Source: Jimgerdemannia flammicorona (lineage: Eukaryota > Mucoromycota > Endogonomycetes > Endogonales > Endogonaceae). From it: DNA of 21,424 bases. The notes beneath the pieces were generated by a model. It was given only the letters and a program-made list of their open reading frames with translations. It did no database searches and was not told the DNA's origin. Shown here one piece after another: positions 10,260-18,522 of the stretch; positions within the stretch are counted from its first letter, which is position 1, and each line of letters opens with the position of its first letter. The stretch covers positions 1-21,424 of the forward strand of contig RBNI01001660.1 in NCBI GenBank assembly GCA_003990745.1. Reading direction: 5' to 3'. Made by a program: the position numbers and the translations under genes.

Positions 10260-10324
10260 GTCACTCAGACTCTATTCCTTTATTAATTCCCATCTATCCC
10301 ATATAAATACAATACTCCCACCCC
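10257..10324 (-). terminator. LINE-c 3' UTR with AATAAA polyadenylation signal
   Basis: On the minus strand AATAAA (10284-10279) lies about 22 bases before the A-tail. All three LINE copies keep it, together with the extreme terminus (plus-strand ATAGTCACT at the tail junction). It serves as the cleavage/polyadenylation signal, and the terminus is likely recognised by the element's reverse transcriptase when it primes at the target. Confidence 0.75.
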
Positions 10325-13300
10325 CTATCCAATCCCCCTAGGGGGTCCCTCCCCCCCTATCCCCTCCCGGTGAAAGACCACTTTGTCTAATACTATTGCC
10401 ACCCTCCCACCACTCTGCTCACAAATCCTTGTTACCAAACTGCATCGCCTCCCACCCAGCGGACCCCAACCAACCCACCAACTGGTCAACAAATCCCCCA
10501 ACAGCTCCTCCCACCTTACCACCTTCTCTTGCAGTCCCATCTGCCTCCCCTCCTCAAATACAAAGCACCAATGACCCACCAGTCCTACCCACACTACCAA
10601 TACCCAGCCTACAGTGAGTCAACTATCACCCACCCCCCCCACTAGCCAGGATTTCAAATCATCCCAGCGGCCCCCCACACCAACCAGCCTCTGCTCCATA
10701 CCTAGTCTATTCCGGATTACTACCCAAAAGTCCCCCAATACCTCACACTCTCCTAGCCAATGTTCAGGCATCTGCACCAGGCCCCCAGCCTGCCCTACAT
10801 TGTAACACTCCTCACACTCAAAGCGGCCACCATCCACCAGATGCCCAGTATGGAAGTTTAACATGATATTCCTCTGCAGTACCCACCACCATACCACCCA
10901 GTATTTAGGAGGGAGCCATCTTCGCACCTCTGCACTCCAAGACCAGATACCTGCCCAGTCCCACTCCTCGCCAATCCCTGCTGCCTGCCAGCCACCCAGC
11001 CAAAGATCCAGGCCAAGATGATGCTGACACTCCACTCCATCCCCAATGTCAAATGTTTCAAGTGGAGCACCCCCCAGGAGTAGCCTATCCCAACACCACA
11101 TACTGGGCCCCCACATCACCTCCCCCTTATTGCCCTGCCAACGCAGGCCAATTCTGTGTGCTCCTTCCACCACCCCCCACCAAAAGCCCTTGAATTGCAA
11201 CCGCCGGGCACCATTCAGCCCCACCATGGAGAGCAAATCTCCAGAGGACCCTCGAGGGGAGGATCTCATCTCCCACACCTTCTGCAGCAGCAGTACCCAA
11301 CCCCTGCCCCGCAGTTCAGCAGCTCTCTTCAACCACCAGGCTCGCAAGCAGTGCAACTGCTTGGGGAAATCCACAAGGCCTAGACCCCCCCTGACCACCA
11401 GTATCACCAAAGTATCCCAACCAACCTGGGCCCTCCTTCCTGCCCAAATCCAATCTCTAGCCACTTTCGTCAGCCTCTTCACCACCCACACTGGGAAGTC
11501 CAGGTGATAGGCCATATACCACAGCTTGGGGAACCAATATATATTCAGTATAGTCACCCACCCTACCAAAGAAATATGGCGGCCTCCCCAACCTCGAAGG
11601 GCCTCCCCCCACATGGTCACTCTGCTCTCCCACCACACCTGTGGCAGGATGGAGCCATTCACAGAGAGGAAGATGCCCAGATAATGCACCACCTCACCAG
11701 TAGAGACAATTGTTCCAATGATGTCTCCACCCACTAGCCCATTCCCCAGCACCATCGTCTCACACTTATTCCAGTTGAGCTTTGCCCCAGAGTGAGCCTC
11801 ATACCAATCTACTGTCTCCTTAAGTGCCTCGACATCTGCCACAGACTCAAGTCCAACCACTATGTCATCAGCAAAGGACCCCACCTTCCACCCTATATCA
11901 TAGATAGAAAGCCCCACCACCTTTCGGCGAATCTGATCCATCAATGGCTCCAGCAATAGGGCATAGAGAATAGGGGACAAAGGATCCCCCTGAGGAACTC
12001 CTCTTCCCAAGGAAAACGCCAGACCACGGTGTCCATTGCACATCAATGCCGCCCGACTGCTCCCCAGCAGGCTCAACATAGAGGCCTGAAATCTCGAAGG
12101 AACACCAATTCGATCTAATACCTTGCCCAGCCAAACCCACCGTACCCTGTCATAAGCCTTCTCCTGGTCCAGGAAAACCAACCTTCCATCAAGACCACAG
12201 GCTCGAGCCCCTTCAATAACACCATGAACCCAAGCAGTCCCATCTCTTATGAGCCTGCCCCCAACAAATCCCCGCTGCTCCTCCCCCAGCACCCCTTGGG
12301 CAATCTTCTGCAGCCTAGCGACGACCACCTTGGTTACCATTTTCCTGTCCATGTCCAGTAGCATAATCGGCCTCCAATTCTTCCAGTCCTCCCATCTCCC
12401 TTTATCTTTGTACAATAGGGCCACCAGCCCAAGGTCCTGCTCTCCAACCCACTCACCCCTCTGAATAACATGGTCACAGAGGGCTGTCATTTCACCCAAA
12501 ACGCCAGGGACCTTCACCATCTTTTTCCAGAAGTCCCATGGCAATCCATCCTCCCCTGGTGATGTTCCAAGTTTAGTCACTACAAGGACACTCTGAATCT
12601 CCTCTCCTTGCACTGGTAAGATCAAGTCACCCAAATCTGCCACTTGCAGCGGCTCTCACTCCTCTAGTGCATTGGCAATCACCTCCTCATCTGTACCCCC
12701 TTCTTCCTCACTCTACAAATCCTGCTATCGCTTCTTCAAAGCTCCCAAAATTCTTTGCGTACCATGCACCATATCCCCATCGGTATTCAGGACCCCATCT
12801 TACTGATGTCGCACTCTCCTAGCATTAAGGAGTCTCGATAGGTACCTGGTAGGCCGCTCACCCTCCTCAAGCCCCTGCCACTGTAGCCTGGCCGCCATAC
12901 CTCGCATATGAGTCTCCTCCTCATCCCGCAACACCCGTTGTAGTTCCACTATCTCCAATTTCACCCTCTCCATCCTCCATTCCTCTACTCCAACAGAAGT
13001 GAGCAGATCTGCCCAATCCAACTGCAGTCTCCTCAGCCTATTGGAAGCACACCTAGTGTGCTCCCTCCTCCGCCTCCCAGCCTCTCTACCAGCTCCTCTC
13101 CAAAAAACCCTCGCAGCCTCTTTCAAATGTTTCCAATAGACATCTACAGACAAACCCTCATGCCGCCACACAGCAACCTTTGCCTGAATGTCCTCCACCC
13201 ATGAGTCCCACAACCCCTTCTTGGCCAGCAGGGAGGAGTTAAGGTGCCAATGTCTGGGTCCATCTCCACTCCCCCCAAACTGCCCCTGCCCCAACAGTCC

Positions 13301-13984
13301 CCAGTGGTCAGACCATGGGCACCACTCCACCTCTAATGACTTCCAAACATCAGAACCCCAACACTCAGCTGACAGAATCCAGTCAATCCTGGTACCTAGT
13401 CCATTCACCCAATGGGTATAGACCCTTGCATCACCCCATCACATCCTGCCCATATCCCCCAACGAGCTCAATCTCTCCACCTCCTCCCATGCTCCCAGCC
13501 CTCCACTTCTCCCTCCTGCACTCCTCCCTCCATCAGTCCTGTTGAGATGCTGATCCCGAACCATATTAAAGTCCCCCCCCAGAACATCCACTCCTTCCTC
13601 CAAGAGAATACCTTCCTCCAACAGCTCCTCAATCCATGCAACTCTCTCACCCCTAACTGCCGGGAAGTAGCAAGAGCCAACTCTCACCGACTCCCACCCC
13701 GGCCTCTGTCAATCTCCCCAGACCAGTCGATCCCCCCAGTTCCTGATGCCCTCCAGGTCCCCTCTACCCTTCCTCACCAGAATCACCACCTTTCCAAACC
13801 AAGCAGCGGCCCCACCCCATTCCCTAGTCCACTCCAACCTATCATCCTCATCCTCACACCTCACATCCTGAAGTAGAAAGAGGTCCGCCTCCAGTCCCTT
13901 GAGCCAAGTAAAAATGTTCTTATGTCGTCCAGATCCTCGCAACCCATTTACATTCAAAGAGAAAATGTTCGTTGTACTGTTCAT
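10325..13984 (-). pseudogene. LINE-c ORF2: APE-type endonuclease and reverse transcriptase, seven in-frame stops
   Basis: One frame from ATG (13984) to TAG (10325-10327), 1,219 codons. The endonuclease nicks the target: LNVNGL (residues 10-15), LLQD (37-40), GGDFN (136-140), TRIDWIL and WSDHW (SDH about 225-227). The RT copies the RNA at the nick: SPGEDGLPWDFWK, FLDQEKAYDRV (catalytic Asp), GVPQGDPLSPILY, FADD (704-707), then LNWNKCETMVLG. A zinc-like C1057-x2-C1060-x14-H1075-x4-C1080 motif follows; no RNase H is seen. Stops are at 13709, 13439, 12800, 12725, 12713, 12656 and 10619; five align with Trp in the sister copies and 13439 fits CGA to TGA. The 674-codon stretch 12643-10619 with RT and zinc motif is uninterrupted. 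ORF2 lies 31 bases after ORF1. Confidence 0.9.
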
Positions 13985-14015
13985 AGGTAATAATGTTAAG
14001 TGAATATCCTATCCT

Positions 14016-16037
14016 CTACAAGTCGGTATCCCGCTCTTCCTGCACCAAGTCCAATGCACGCTTGGCAGCTCGCTCCCTTTCTCCTAATTCCTGTGCCTCC
14101 AGCCCTTCCAGAAGTTCTACCATAGCTCCATCCTCCCTCTCCTCAAAGGCCTCCCTATACTCCAGACAAGCCTCTCTCCAGAGCTGCAAACCATGATGCT
14201 CATCCCAACAGTAGTCTGCCCTCTCACCTGCAACTACTGCCAGCTCAGCCTTCCTCACTCCATCAATCTCATAACCCTCCTCCTCTAGGAAGATCACCAG
14301 AATTTCCCCTTTCAGTGCCTCCACCACACCCTTGCCCTGCAGAATCCTTTCCCAATGCTCCTCTGGCATCGCCCACAGGTCCACCTCTCCCAATGTATCC
14401 GCTGCAAGGTTATCCATCATCGTGCACATCCACAGCAAGTTCCCCACCTCCTTCCCTCCAGGGGTTGCCAGCCGGCCTGCATCCAGCATCGTGACATCAG
14501 CACTTACACTGGCAGCCTCATCCCACTCCTCCTCAAGGACATCCACCAGCTCATTCTCATCAGCTGCCACCACCTGGCCCCCTTTCTCCACATCTGGGAC
14601 CCCAAAGTGCACCCGCTGGGCCCCCTTCATCGCTACATCCTCAGGTACCCTTCTCTTCACCGCCGGGCCCCCCCTGATAAGAGGAGGGGGGGTGTCATCC
14701 ACTTCCTGCTCCCAGACCTCAAAAGTGCCATTGGTATAGGGGTCCTTGCCCAGCATCTTCCCAGCCTCTTCCTTGCCTGCCTCCCCTCCACCATTACCAG
14801 TCCAGACACTGGCATCGACGCCCCCAGACACCTCAGCTCCAACTGCTGTCTTCTTCACCTCTGCCATCATACTCGCCAGAAGCTCCTTCTGCCTCCTATG
14901 CCCCTGCACTCTCTCCCACTGCTTCTTGTCCATGTGGACCCGTTTCCCCTCTATAATCTCCAGATGCGTCGACTCCTCAAAAAGCTTCCAGGCCTTCGCC
15001 CTCCGTTCCATGGCACCACCTAACTCCTCCAACATCTCCAACAAGTCCTCCTCCTCCTCCTCATTCCTCTTCACCCTCGATACCCGACAGACGATGGCAC
15101 CCCACATCAACACCGAAGGCCAGTCCCTCTTCTTTTCCGTGGCCTCCCTCCCTGCCAGCCTAATCCTGACATCCACATCACCCATCCTGATCTCCGTCCC
15201 CTCCCACACCCTGAACCCGATATCCACAACATCACCATACTCGGCCATCACCTCCTCAACCCTCCTCCTGGTCTCCACCTTCATCACTGTAGGCACCCCT
15301 TTGACCAGCAACTGCACTACCCTGGGGTCCCACCTAAGGCACCTTACCATAGGCACTGCCACTTCACCAACAACCACTCCAGTCTTCATCACCACATCTA
15401 GTAGGCCTGCCTCCTCAAATCCCACCTCCACCCCCTCCAGCCCCTTCAGGAACTTCACCGAAGCAGCCCCAGCCACCTGCTGTAAGATAAGCCCCAAGAC
15501 CATTCTCGCTGTCACTGCCAAGCCTCGGAAGTACAAGGTGATGGCAAACTCCGATATTGACTTCTTGAGTAATGGTGCCACCACCAGCCCCGTCACACCA
15601 TCGGCCAGGTCCCCCTTCGAAATTGGCAGCCCCAGCCCAACCCCACCATCAGCCGTCACATCTCGTTTTTTTTCCAGATTCACCGTCACACCCCCATCAG
15701 CAGTCCCACCCCCAGCCACAACACCTCCAGCCCCTATGCTCATACCCCCAGCCAGAGAACCTCCCCCCCTTCCAGGGCTCGCCTTGCCCTTCCCCGCCAC
15801 ATCACCAGCCCGGCTTCCAGTTGGCCATCCACTTCCCTTCACCTTGTCAGCAAAGCTCACACGACTAGTCCCTCTGCCATTCCCACCAGACACCGGCTCT
15901 CCTCCAGCACTCATACTGCCCTTCGACCCTCCAAAGGCCCCCATCCCCAGGCCAAAACCCCTTCCAACCTGCTGCCAACCAAAGGCCCCAGGTCCACCAG
16001 ACCCAGCATGCCCATCGGAACTCTTGCTCAAAGACAT
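14016..16037 (-). CDS. LINE-c ORF1: intact retrotransposon ORF1 protein (673 aa)
   Basis: Open from ATG (16037) to TAG (14016). A longer open frame begins upstream at 16160, but its first 41 codons lie in the 5' UTR and gypsy flank; MSLSKSSDG matches the start used by LINE-a (MSNTYSGEH), so 16037 is chosen. The N-terminal ~160 residues are Gly/Ser-rich and carry SFADKV (61-66). Residues 160-300 are the conserved part (FAITLYFRGLAVTARMVLGL; then RWDPRVVQLLVKGVPTVMK and YGDVVDIGFRVWEGTEIR, a beta-alpha-beta pattern that may be an RRM-like RNA-binding fold). An acidic run and a long Glu-rich, probably helical C-terminus follow. No CCHC knuckle is present. Likely role: binding element RNA in the cytoplasmic particle. 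Orthology to named ORF1 families is not established. Confidence 0.85.
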   Translation of the reverse strand: MSLSKSSDGHAGSGGPGAFGWQQVGRGFGLGMGAFGGSKGSMSAGGEPVSGGNGRGTSRVSFADKVKGSGWPTGSRAGDVAGKGKASPGRGGGSLAGGMSIGAGGVVAGGGTADGGVTVNLEKKRDVTADGGVGLGLPISKGDLADGVTGLVVAPLLKKSISEFAITLYFRGLAVTARMVLGLILQQVAGAASVKFLKGLEGVEVGFEEAGLLDVVMKTGVVVGEVAVPMVRCLRWDPRVVQLLVKGVPTVMKVETRRRVEEVMAEYGDVVDIGFRVWEGTEIRMGDVDVRIRLAGREATEKKRDWPSVLMWGAIVCRVSRVKRNEEEEEDLLEMLEELGGAMERRAKAWKLFEESTHLEIIEGKRVHMDKKQWERVQGHRRQKELLASMMAEVKKTAVGAEVSGGVDASVWTGNGGGEAGKEEAGKMLGKDPYTNGTFEVWEQEVDDTPPPLIRGGPAVKRRVPEDVAMKGAQRVHFGVPDVEKGGQVVAADENELVDVLEEEWDEAASVSADVTMLDAGRLATPGGKEVGNLLWMCTMMDNLAADTLGEVDLWAMPEEHWERILQGKGVVEALKGEILVIFLEEEGYEIDGVRKAELAVVAGERADYCWDEHHGLQLWREACLEYREAFEEREDGAMVELLEGLEAQELGERERAAKRALDLVQEERDTDL

Positions 16038-16131
16038 GTTTATAATACCTTTTCTCTGCTTTGTTTCAAAAACTGTTGCTTGAATCTTGTGTAATATGAA
16101 TAGTACCAGAGAAAGGTCCGTGGAGACACTT
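16038..16131 (-). promoter_or_regulatory. LINE-c 5' UTR / probable internal promoter region
   Basis: Ninety-four bases between the right target-site duplication and the ORF1 ATG. The outer half resembles the LINE-a 5' end (TTGTGTAATATGAATAGTACCAGAG against TTGTATCACCTGAATGGTACTGGAG, each shown in part as plus-strand sequence), so it is the true element end. LINEs need promoter activity at the very 5' end; no specific promoter element is recognised, and the promoter role is inference. Confidence 0.5.
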
Positions 16132-16147
16132 GTGCATGAAGACTTCT
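16132..16147. repeat. Target-site duplication of LINE-c, right copy
   Basis: GTGCATGAAGACTTCT, identical to 10183-10198. Gypsy-B coding sequence resumes immediately to the right (minus-strand DIEEGDEEDTEVF read across the site). Confidence 0.95.
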
Positions 16148-16860
16148 GTATCCTCTTCATCTCCTTCCTCTATGTCTGGTAGGACTCCTTTGTGGACATT
16201 GATAGAGACTTATATCTTTCTTCCTCTATTGTTGATCTGCATCTTTTGGGCATTGAGGTCAATGATGGCCTTGGCCTTGTGAAGCCATTGGTTGCCAATG
16301 AGGATATTATAGTTAGTGGTGCTGGTAACAATCACATCTATTAGGATGATAGCCCTCTTATCTTGATGGGGACTTCTTAGATTTTACCAAGGGGGGTAGC
16401 TCATGTACCATCTGCTGTAACATGGACCATCTTGATGGACTCTTCAATGTCCCAGCCTAGGCAGTCAATTGCCTTCTTGCTCATGAGGCATCCTCCAGCA
16501 CTGGTATCAATGATGGCATTAAAGATACAATCTTCAATCTGACATAGGGTATAGGCTGATGTCTTGTACTGGTCTTCAGATTCTTCGCCTGAGTCTTCTG
16601 ATTTTTTCTGTACATTGTGAGCTTCTACAATCTTATACTCTTGATTCTTAACAGTAGTTGCAAGTCCTACTCTCAACTACTATCTGAAGGCAGAGACTTC
16701 AGCTAGTTGTCCAAAAGTAGCATTAACCTTCTATTTTTTGAGGTCCTTGTAGATATCATACTAATGGATCTTGGTCTTGCATAGCTTCCATTCCTTCTTG
16801 CTTTCACTTTCTCCTGAGACTGAAGTAGTGCCTTCAATAATTTGGTGGGCAGCTTCATCT
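16148..16860 (-). pseudogene. gypsy-B aspartic protease region
   Basis: The retroviral-type protease releases Gag and Pol proteins from the polyprotein. An N-terminal stretch with NATFGQLAEVSA is followed by an open piece (16676-16401) reading YTLCQIEDCIFNAIIDTSAGG. The active-site triad region is DTSA at about 16508, where this family usually has Asp-Thr/Ser-Gly; the Ser could come from one G-to-A change in a Gly codon. After a stop and a frame change, YNILIGNQWLHKAKAIID continues the fold (16310-16240). The frame then runs through GVLPDIEEGDEED into the target-site duplication and on to the linker at 10198. At least eight stops or frame changes lie in the region. Confidence 0.82.
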
Positions 16861-16879
16861 AACTCCATGTCTTGATCAA

Positions 16880-18005
16880 TCTCCTTAGGTTAAGTCTTGC
16901 TTTAAATAGTGACAGCTGGGGTCTTCTTTGGTCTTCCAACTGGCTTGCTGTTACTCTTCTTGTCATAGGGCTTGGACTGAGTTCTGGTACCTTCAGTAGT
17001 AGGGTAGAATTCGAGCTCCTCATAGTATTCTTCATCAACAGTATCACCAATCTCCTCAATAACTACTGTATTGATTTGTTCTCTGGTTCTGCTAGCATTG
17101 CTTGGTTGGGCTTTGTGTCTTGTTTCAGTTATGCAATTCTTTGCATAGTGACCTTCTTCTCCACATCTGAAGCATATAATATTGCATTCTTCTGTAGCAG
17201 CTGCAAATCTCTGCACTGGTCTCCTGTTGGTACTTCGGACTTCTCTAATAATATTACCAAGGTGTGCAGTCATTTCAGTGAACTGCTTGGCAAGTTTCTC
17301 CACTGGGTTGGCTTTAACTGTCTTGGGGGTAGGTGGGGTTGGTTGTCTGTTTACAACTATAGCAGATATGATACTAGTTGACTTTAATGACTTTATCATG
17401 ATGCCAGTTATTTTCTCCATTGAGTGTTTGGCAGAATGTCTGACAGTCCAATATCTCTGTGCAAAGACCACTTTCTGATCAAGGGTCAGTGCAGCTGGGG
17501 TAGACCAGATTGCTAGGGAATTTCAGAGTGAACTCTTTTGAGGAAGGTTGAATCTGCTATTTGTTCCTTGAGACAGTCATCATAGCCAGCCAAGACAATC
17601 TGATAGCAGATTCAGGTATAGAATGAGTTGGGATCTTCACTAAGACTCTGGCAGATAGTATTGAGTTGATCCTTGAGAGCTTGCTTGATCTCTTCAGTAT
17701 AGTATGTTGTTCTGAAGAAGGCCTTCATGTTGGCAAGTTTGGCTGCACTATTATCAGCAATAGTGGCTACATTGAACTTGTCTCTGGCAGGTCCTCTGAG
17801 GCTGACTGGTAGAAGGGCCAATTGTGCATCCACATCAAGGGCTCATATGGTGGCAAATTTTTTAAAGTCTTCAATGAAGGTCAGGTTTGACTCTTCAGTA
17901 GTATATCTATAAAATGTAGAGGGATGCATTTCCATCTTGTCTTGAATTCTTGCAGGGGTGACTCTTGTAGTCAGAGTAGTTGTGGTGGTGGTTGTTCATT
18001 TTTTA
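16880..18005 (-). pseudogene. gypsy-B Gag with CCHC zinc knuckle
   Basis: Gag forms the virus-like particle and packages element RNA. N-terminal part: a Thr run, then MEMHPSTFYRYTTEES and FIEDFKKFAT (17940-17860), then ALLPVSLRGPARDKF and ANMKAFFRTTYYTEEIKQAL, the capsid-like part (17830-17640). A frame change near 17520 leads to an open 189-codon piece (17471-16902) with the knuckle CFRCGEEGHYAKNC (17174-17133), a full C-x2-C-x4-H-x4-C. A basic and Glu-rich tail follows. The start codon is not certain: a TGA lies just upstream of the Thr run, near 18000. Several stops prevent translation of the whole protein. Confidence 0.88.
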
Positions 18006-18034
18006 GCTTGAAAGTGAGGGATTCATCTCAAATC

Positions 18035-18053
18035 ACCAGCCAATGGGTACCAA
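18035..18053 (-). promoter_or_regulatory. Possible gypsy-B primer-binding site
   Basis: Minus strand TTGGTACCCATTGGCTGG (18053 downward) begins with the TGG expected opposite a tRNA CCA end and sits between the candidate LTR and Gag. I cannot match it to a particular tRNA, so the call rests on position and the TGG only. Confidence 0.35.
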
Positions 18054-18284
18054 GTTATTACATAGTGGTTGCTGAGTTCTTCAAATATGTCAGATTCTCT
18101 TTAAAGTATATCTCTTAGACTAACTCAAGTTTATTATAAGCAAGTTCTTATTGGAGTACCTTCTCAAGGTCTTATAGTCCTCAAACTTATCTTTAAACTA
18201 TCTTGTTATCTCTTAGATTGCTTGCAAGGAAGTGTATGTATTGTACTGAGTAGACTGAGTTTATTTCAGAGGAAATAAGAGGGG

Positions 18285-18292
18285 TATTTATA
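18285..18292 (-). promoter_or_regulatory. TATA box in candidate LTR
   Basis: TATAAATA on the minus strand followed by a pyrimidine-rich stretch (CCCCTCTTATTTCC), a plausible transcription start region. An AATAAA lies 20 bases further on, consistent with an LTR R region. Confidence 0.5.
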
Positions 18293-18413
18293 CAAAATAT
18301 AATTCAATGGTTGCTAAGATATAAAGCTAAATATAAATTCCAATAACTAAAATAAAACGCCAGGACAGAAAAAACTACTAAGTTCCAGAGTTGGCACTGA
18401 TGGTTGTATAGGT

Positions 18414-18512
18414 TCAGAATGCTGATATAATTTTGGTAGTACATCAGAATACCAGTGCTGGTATAATTTAGTATCACATCAGAATGCTGGTGTTGGCATA
18501 TTTTAGTGTCAC
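18414..18512. repeat. Three degenerate 30-35 bp direct repeats in candidate U3
   Basis: Units start TCAGAATGCTGATATAAT (18414), TCAGAATACCAGTGCTGG (18444) and TCAGAATGCTGGTGTTGG (18479), each ending in a GTA/GTATCA/GTGTCAC-like tail. Spacing is 30 and 35 bases. Repeated U3 blocks in retroelements often act as transcription-factor sites; that role is inference. Confidence 0.7.
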
Positions 18513-18522
18513 TAAAGGACTT

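Larger units (their letters stand above)
10199..16131 (-). mobile_element. LINE-c: full-length non-LTR retrotransposon inserted in gypsy-B
   Basis: Body 10257-16131 (5,875 bp) plus a 58-T tail (10199-10256), flanked by perfect 16-bp duplications. On the minus strand: 94-base 5' UTR, ORF1 (673 codons, open), a 31-base spacer, ORF2 (1,219 codons, seven stops, no frameshift), then a 3' UTR of under 70 bases with AATAAA about 22 bases before the tail. ORF1 plus APE endonuclease plus RT with a C-terminal Cys/His motif fits the Tad/L1-type groups; the clade cannot be settled by eye. Long tail, perfect duplication and open ORF1 make it the youngest insertion here. Its sense strand is strikingly purine-rich. 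Confidence 0.95.
7351..18513 (-). mobile_element. gypsy-B: Ty3/gypsy LTR retrotransposon with a dUTPase domain, interrupted by LINE-c
   Basis: Minus-strand element, about 5.2 kb once LINE-c is removed. Domain order from its 5' end is candidate LTR, possible primer-binding site, Gag with CCHC knuckle, aspartic protease, Cys/His linker, dUTPase, reverse transcriptase, RNase H and integrase (zinc region plus the first two catalytic Asp). RT before RNase H before integrase places it in Ty3/gypsy rather than copia. It is cut off at 7351 inside the integrase core, so the third catalytic acidic residue, the integrase C-terminus and the 3' LTR are missing. Numerous in-frame stops and a few frameshifts make it inactive. 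The element looks poor in CpG by eye. Confidence 0.9.
18054..18513 (-). repeat. Candidate 5' LTR of gypsy-B
   Basis: About 460 bp without coding potential directly upstream of Gag on the minus strand. It has the expected parts in order: repeats in the U3 position (18512-18414), a TATAAATA box (18292-18285), an AATAAA signal (18265-18260) and a leader reaching the possible primer-binding site. The second LTR is lost, so the ends cannot be confirmed by comparison; no clean TG...CA pair stands out. Ends are approximate. Confidence 0.55.

Noticed and set aside
9925..10306. Frames with long poly-Phe runs
   Set aside because: Translation of the LINE-c T-run; an artefact of the A-tail.
14746..16083. 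445-codon plus-strand open frame and similar plus-strand frames at 14355-15023, 11046-11507 and 13412-13876
   Set aside because: They are antisense to LINE ORF1 and ORF2. Their Pro/Ser/Thr-rich low-complexity translations follow from the C-rich strand of a purine-rich gene and show no domain.
10199..16131. LINE-c as a currently autonomous element
   Set aside because: Seven in-frame stops in ORF2, including two inside the endonuclease, preclude an intact ORF2 protein despite the young look of the insertion.
16038..16160. Upstream ATG at 16160 as ORF1 start
   Set aside because: The first 41 codons cover the LINE 5' UTR and the gypsy flank outside the element; LINE-a supports the start at 16037.
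7351..18513. An env-like gene that would make gypsy-B an errantivirus
   Set aside because: The region after integrase, where such a gene would lie, is absent, and no envelope-like frame is seen anywhere.
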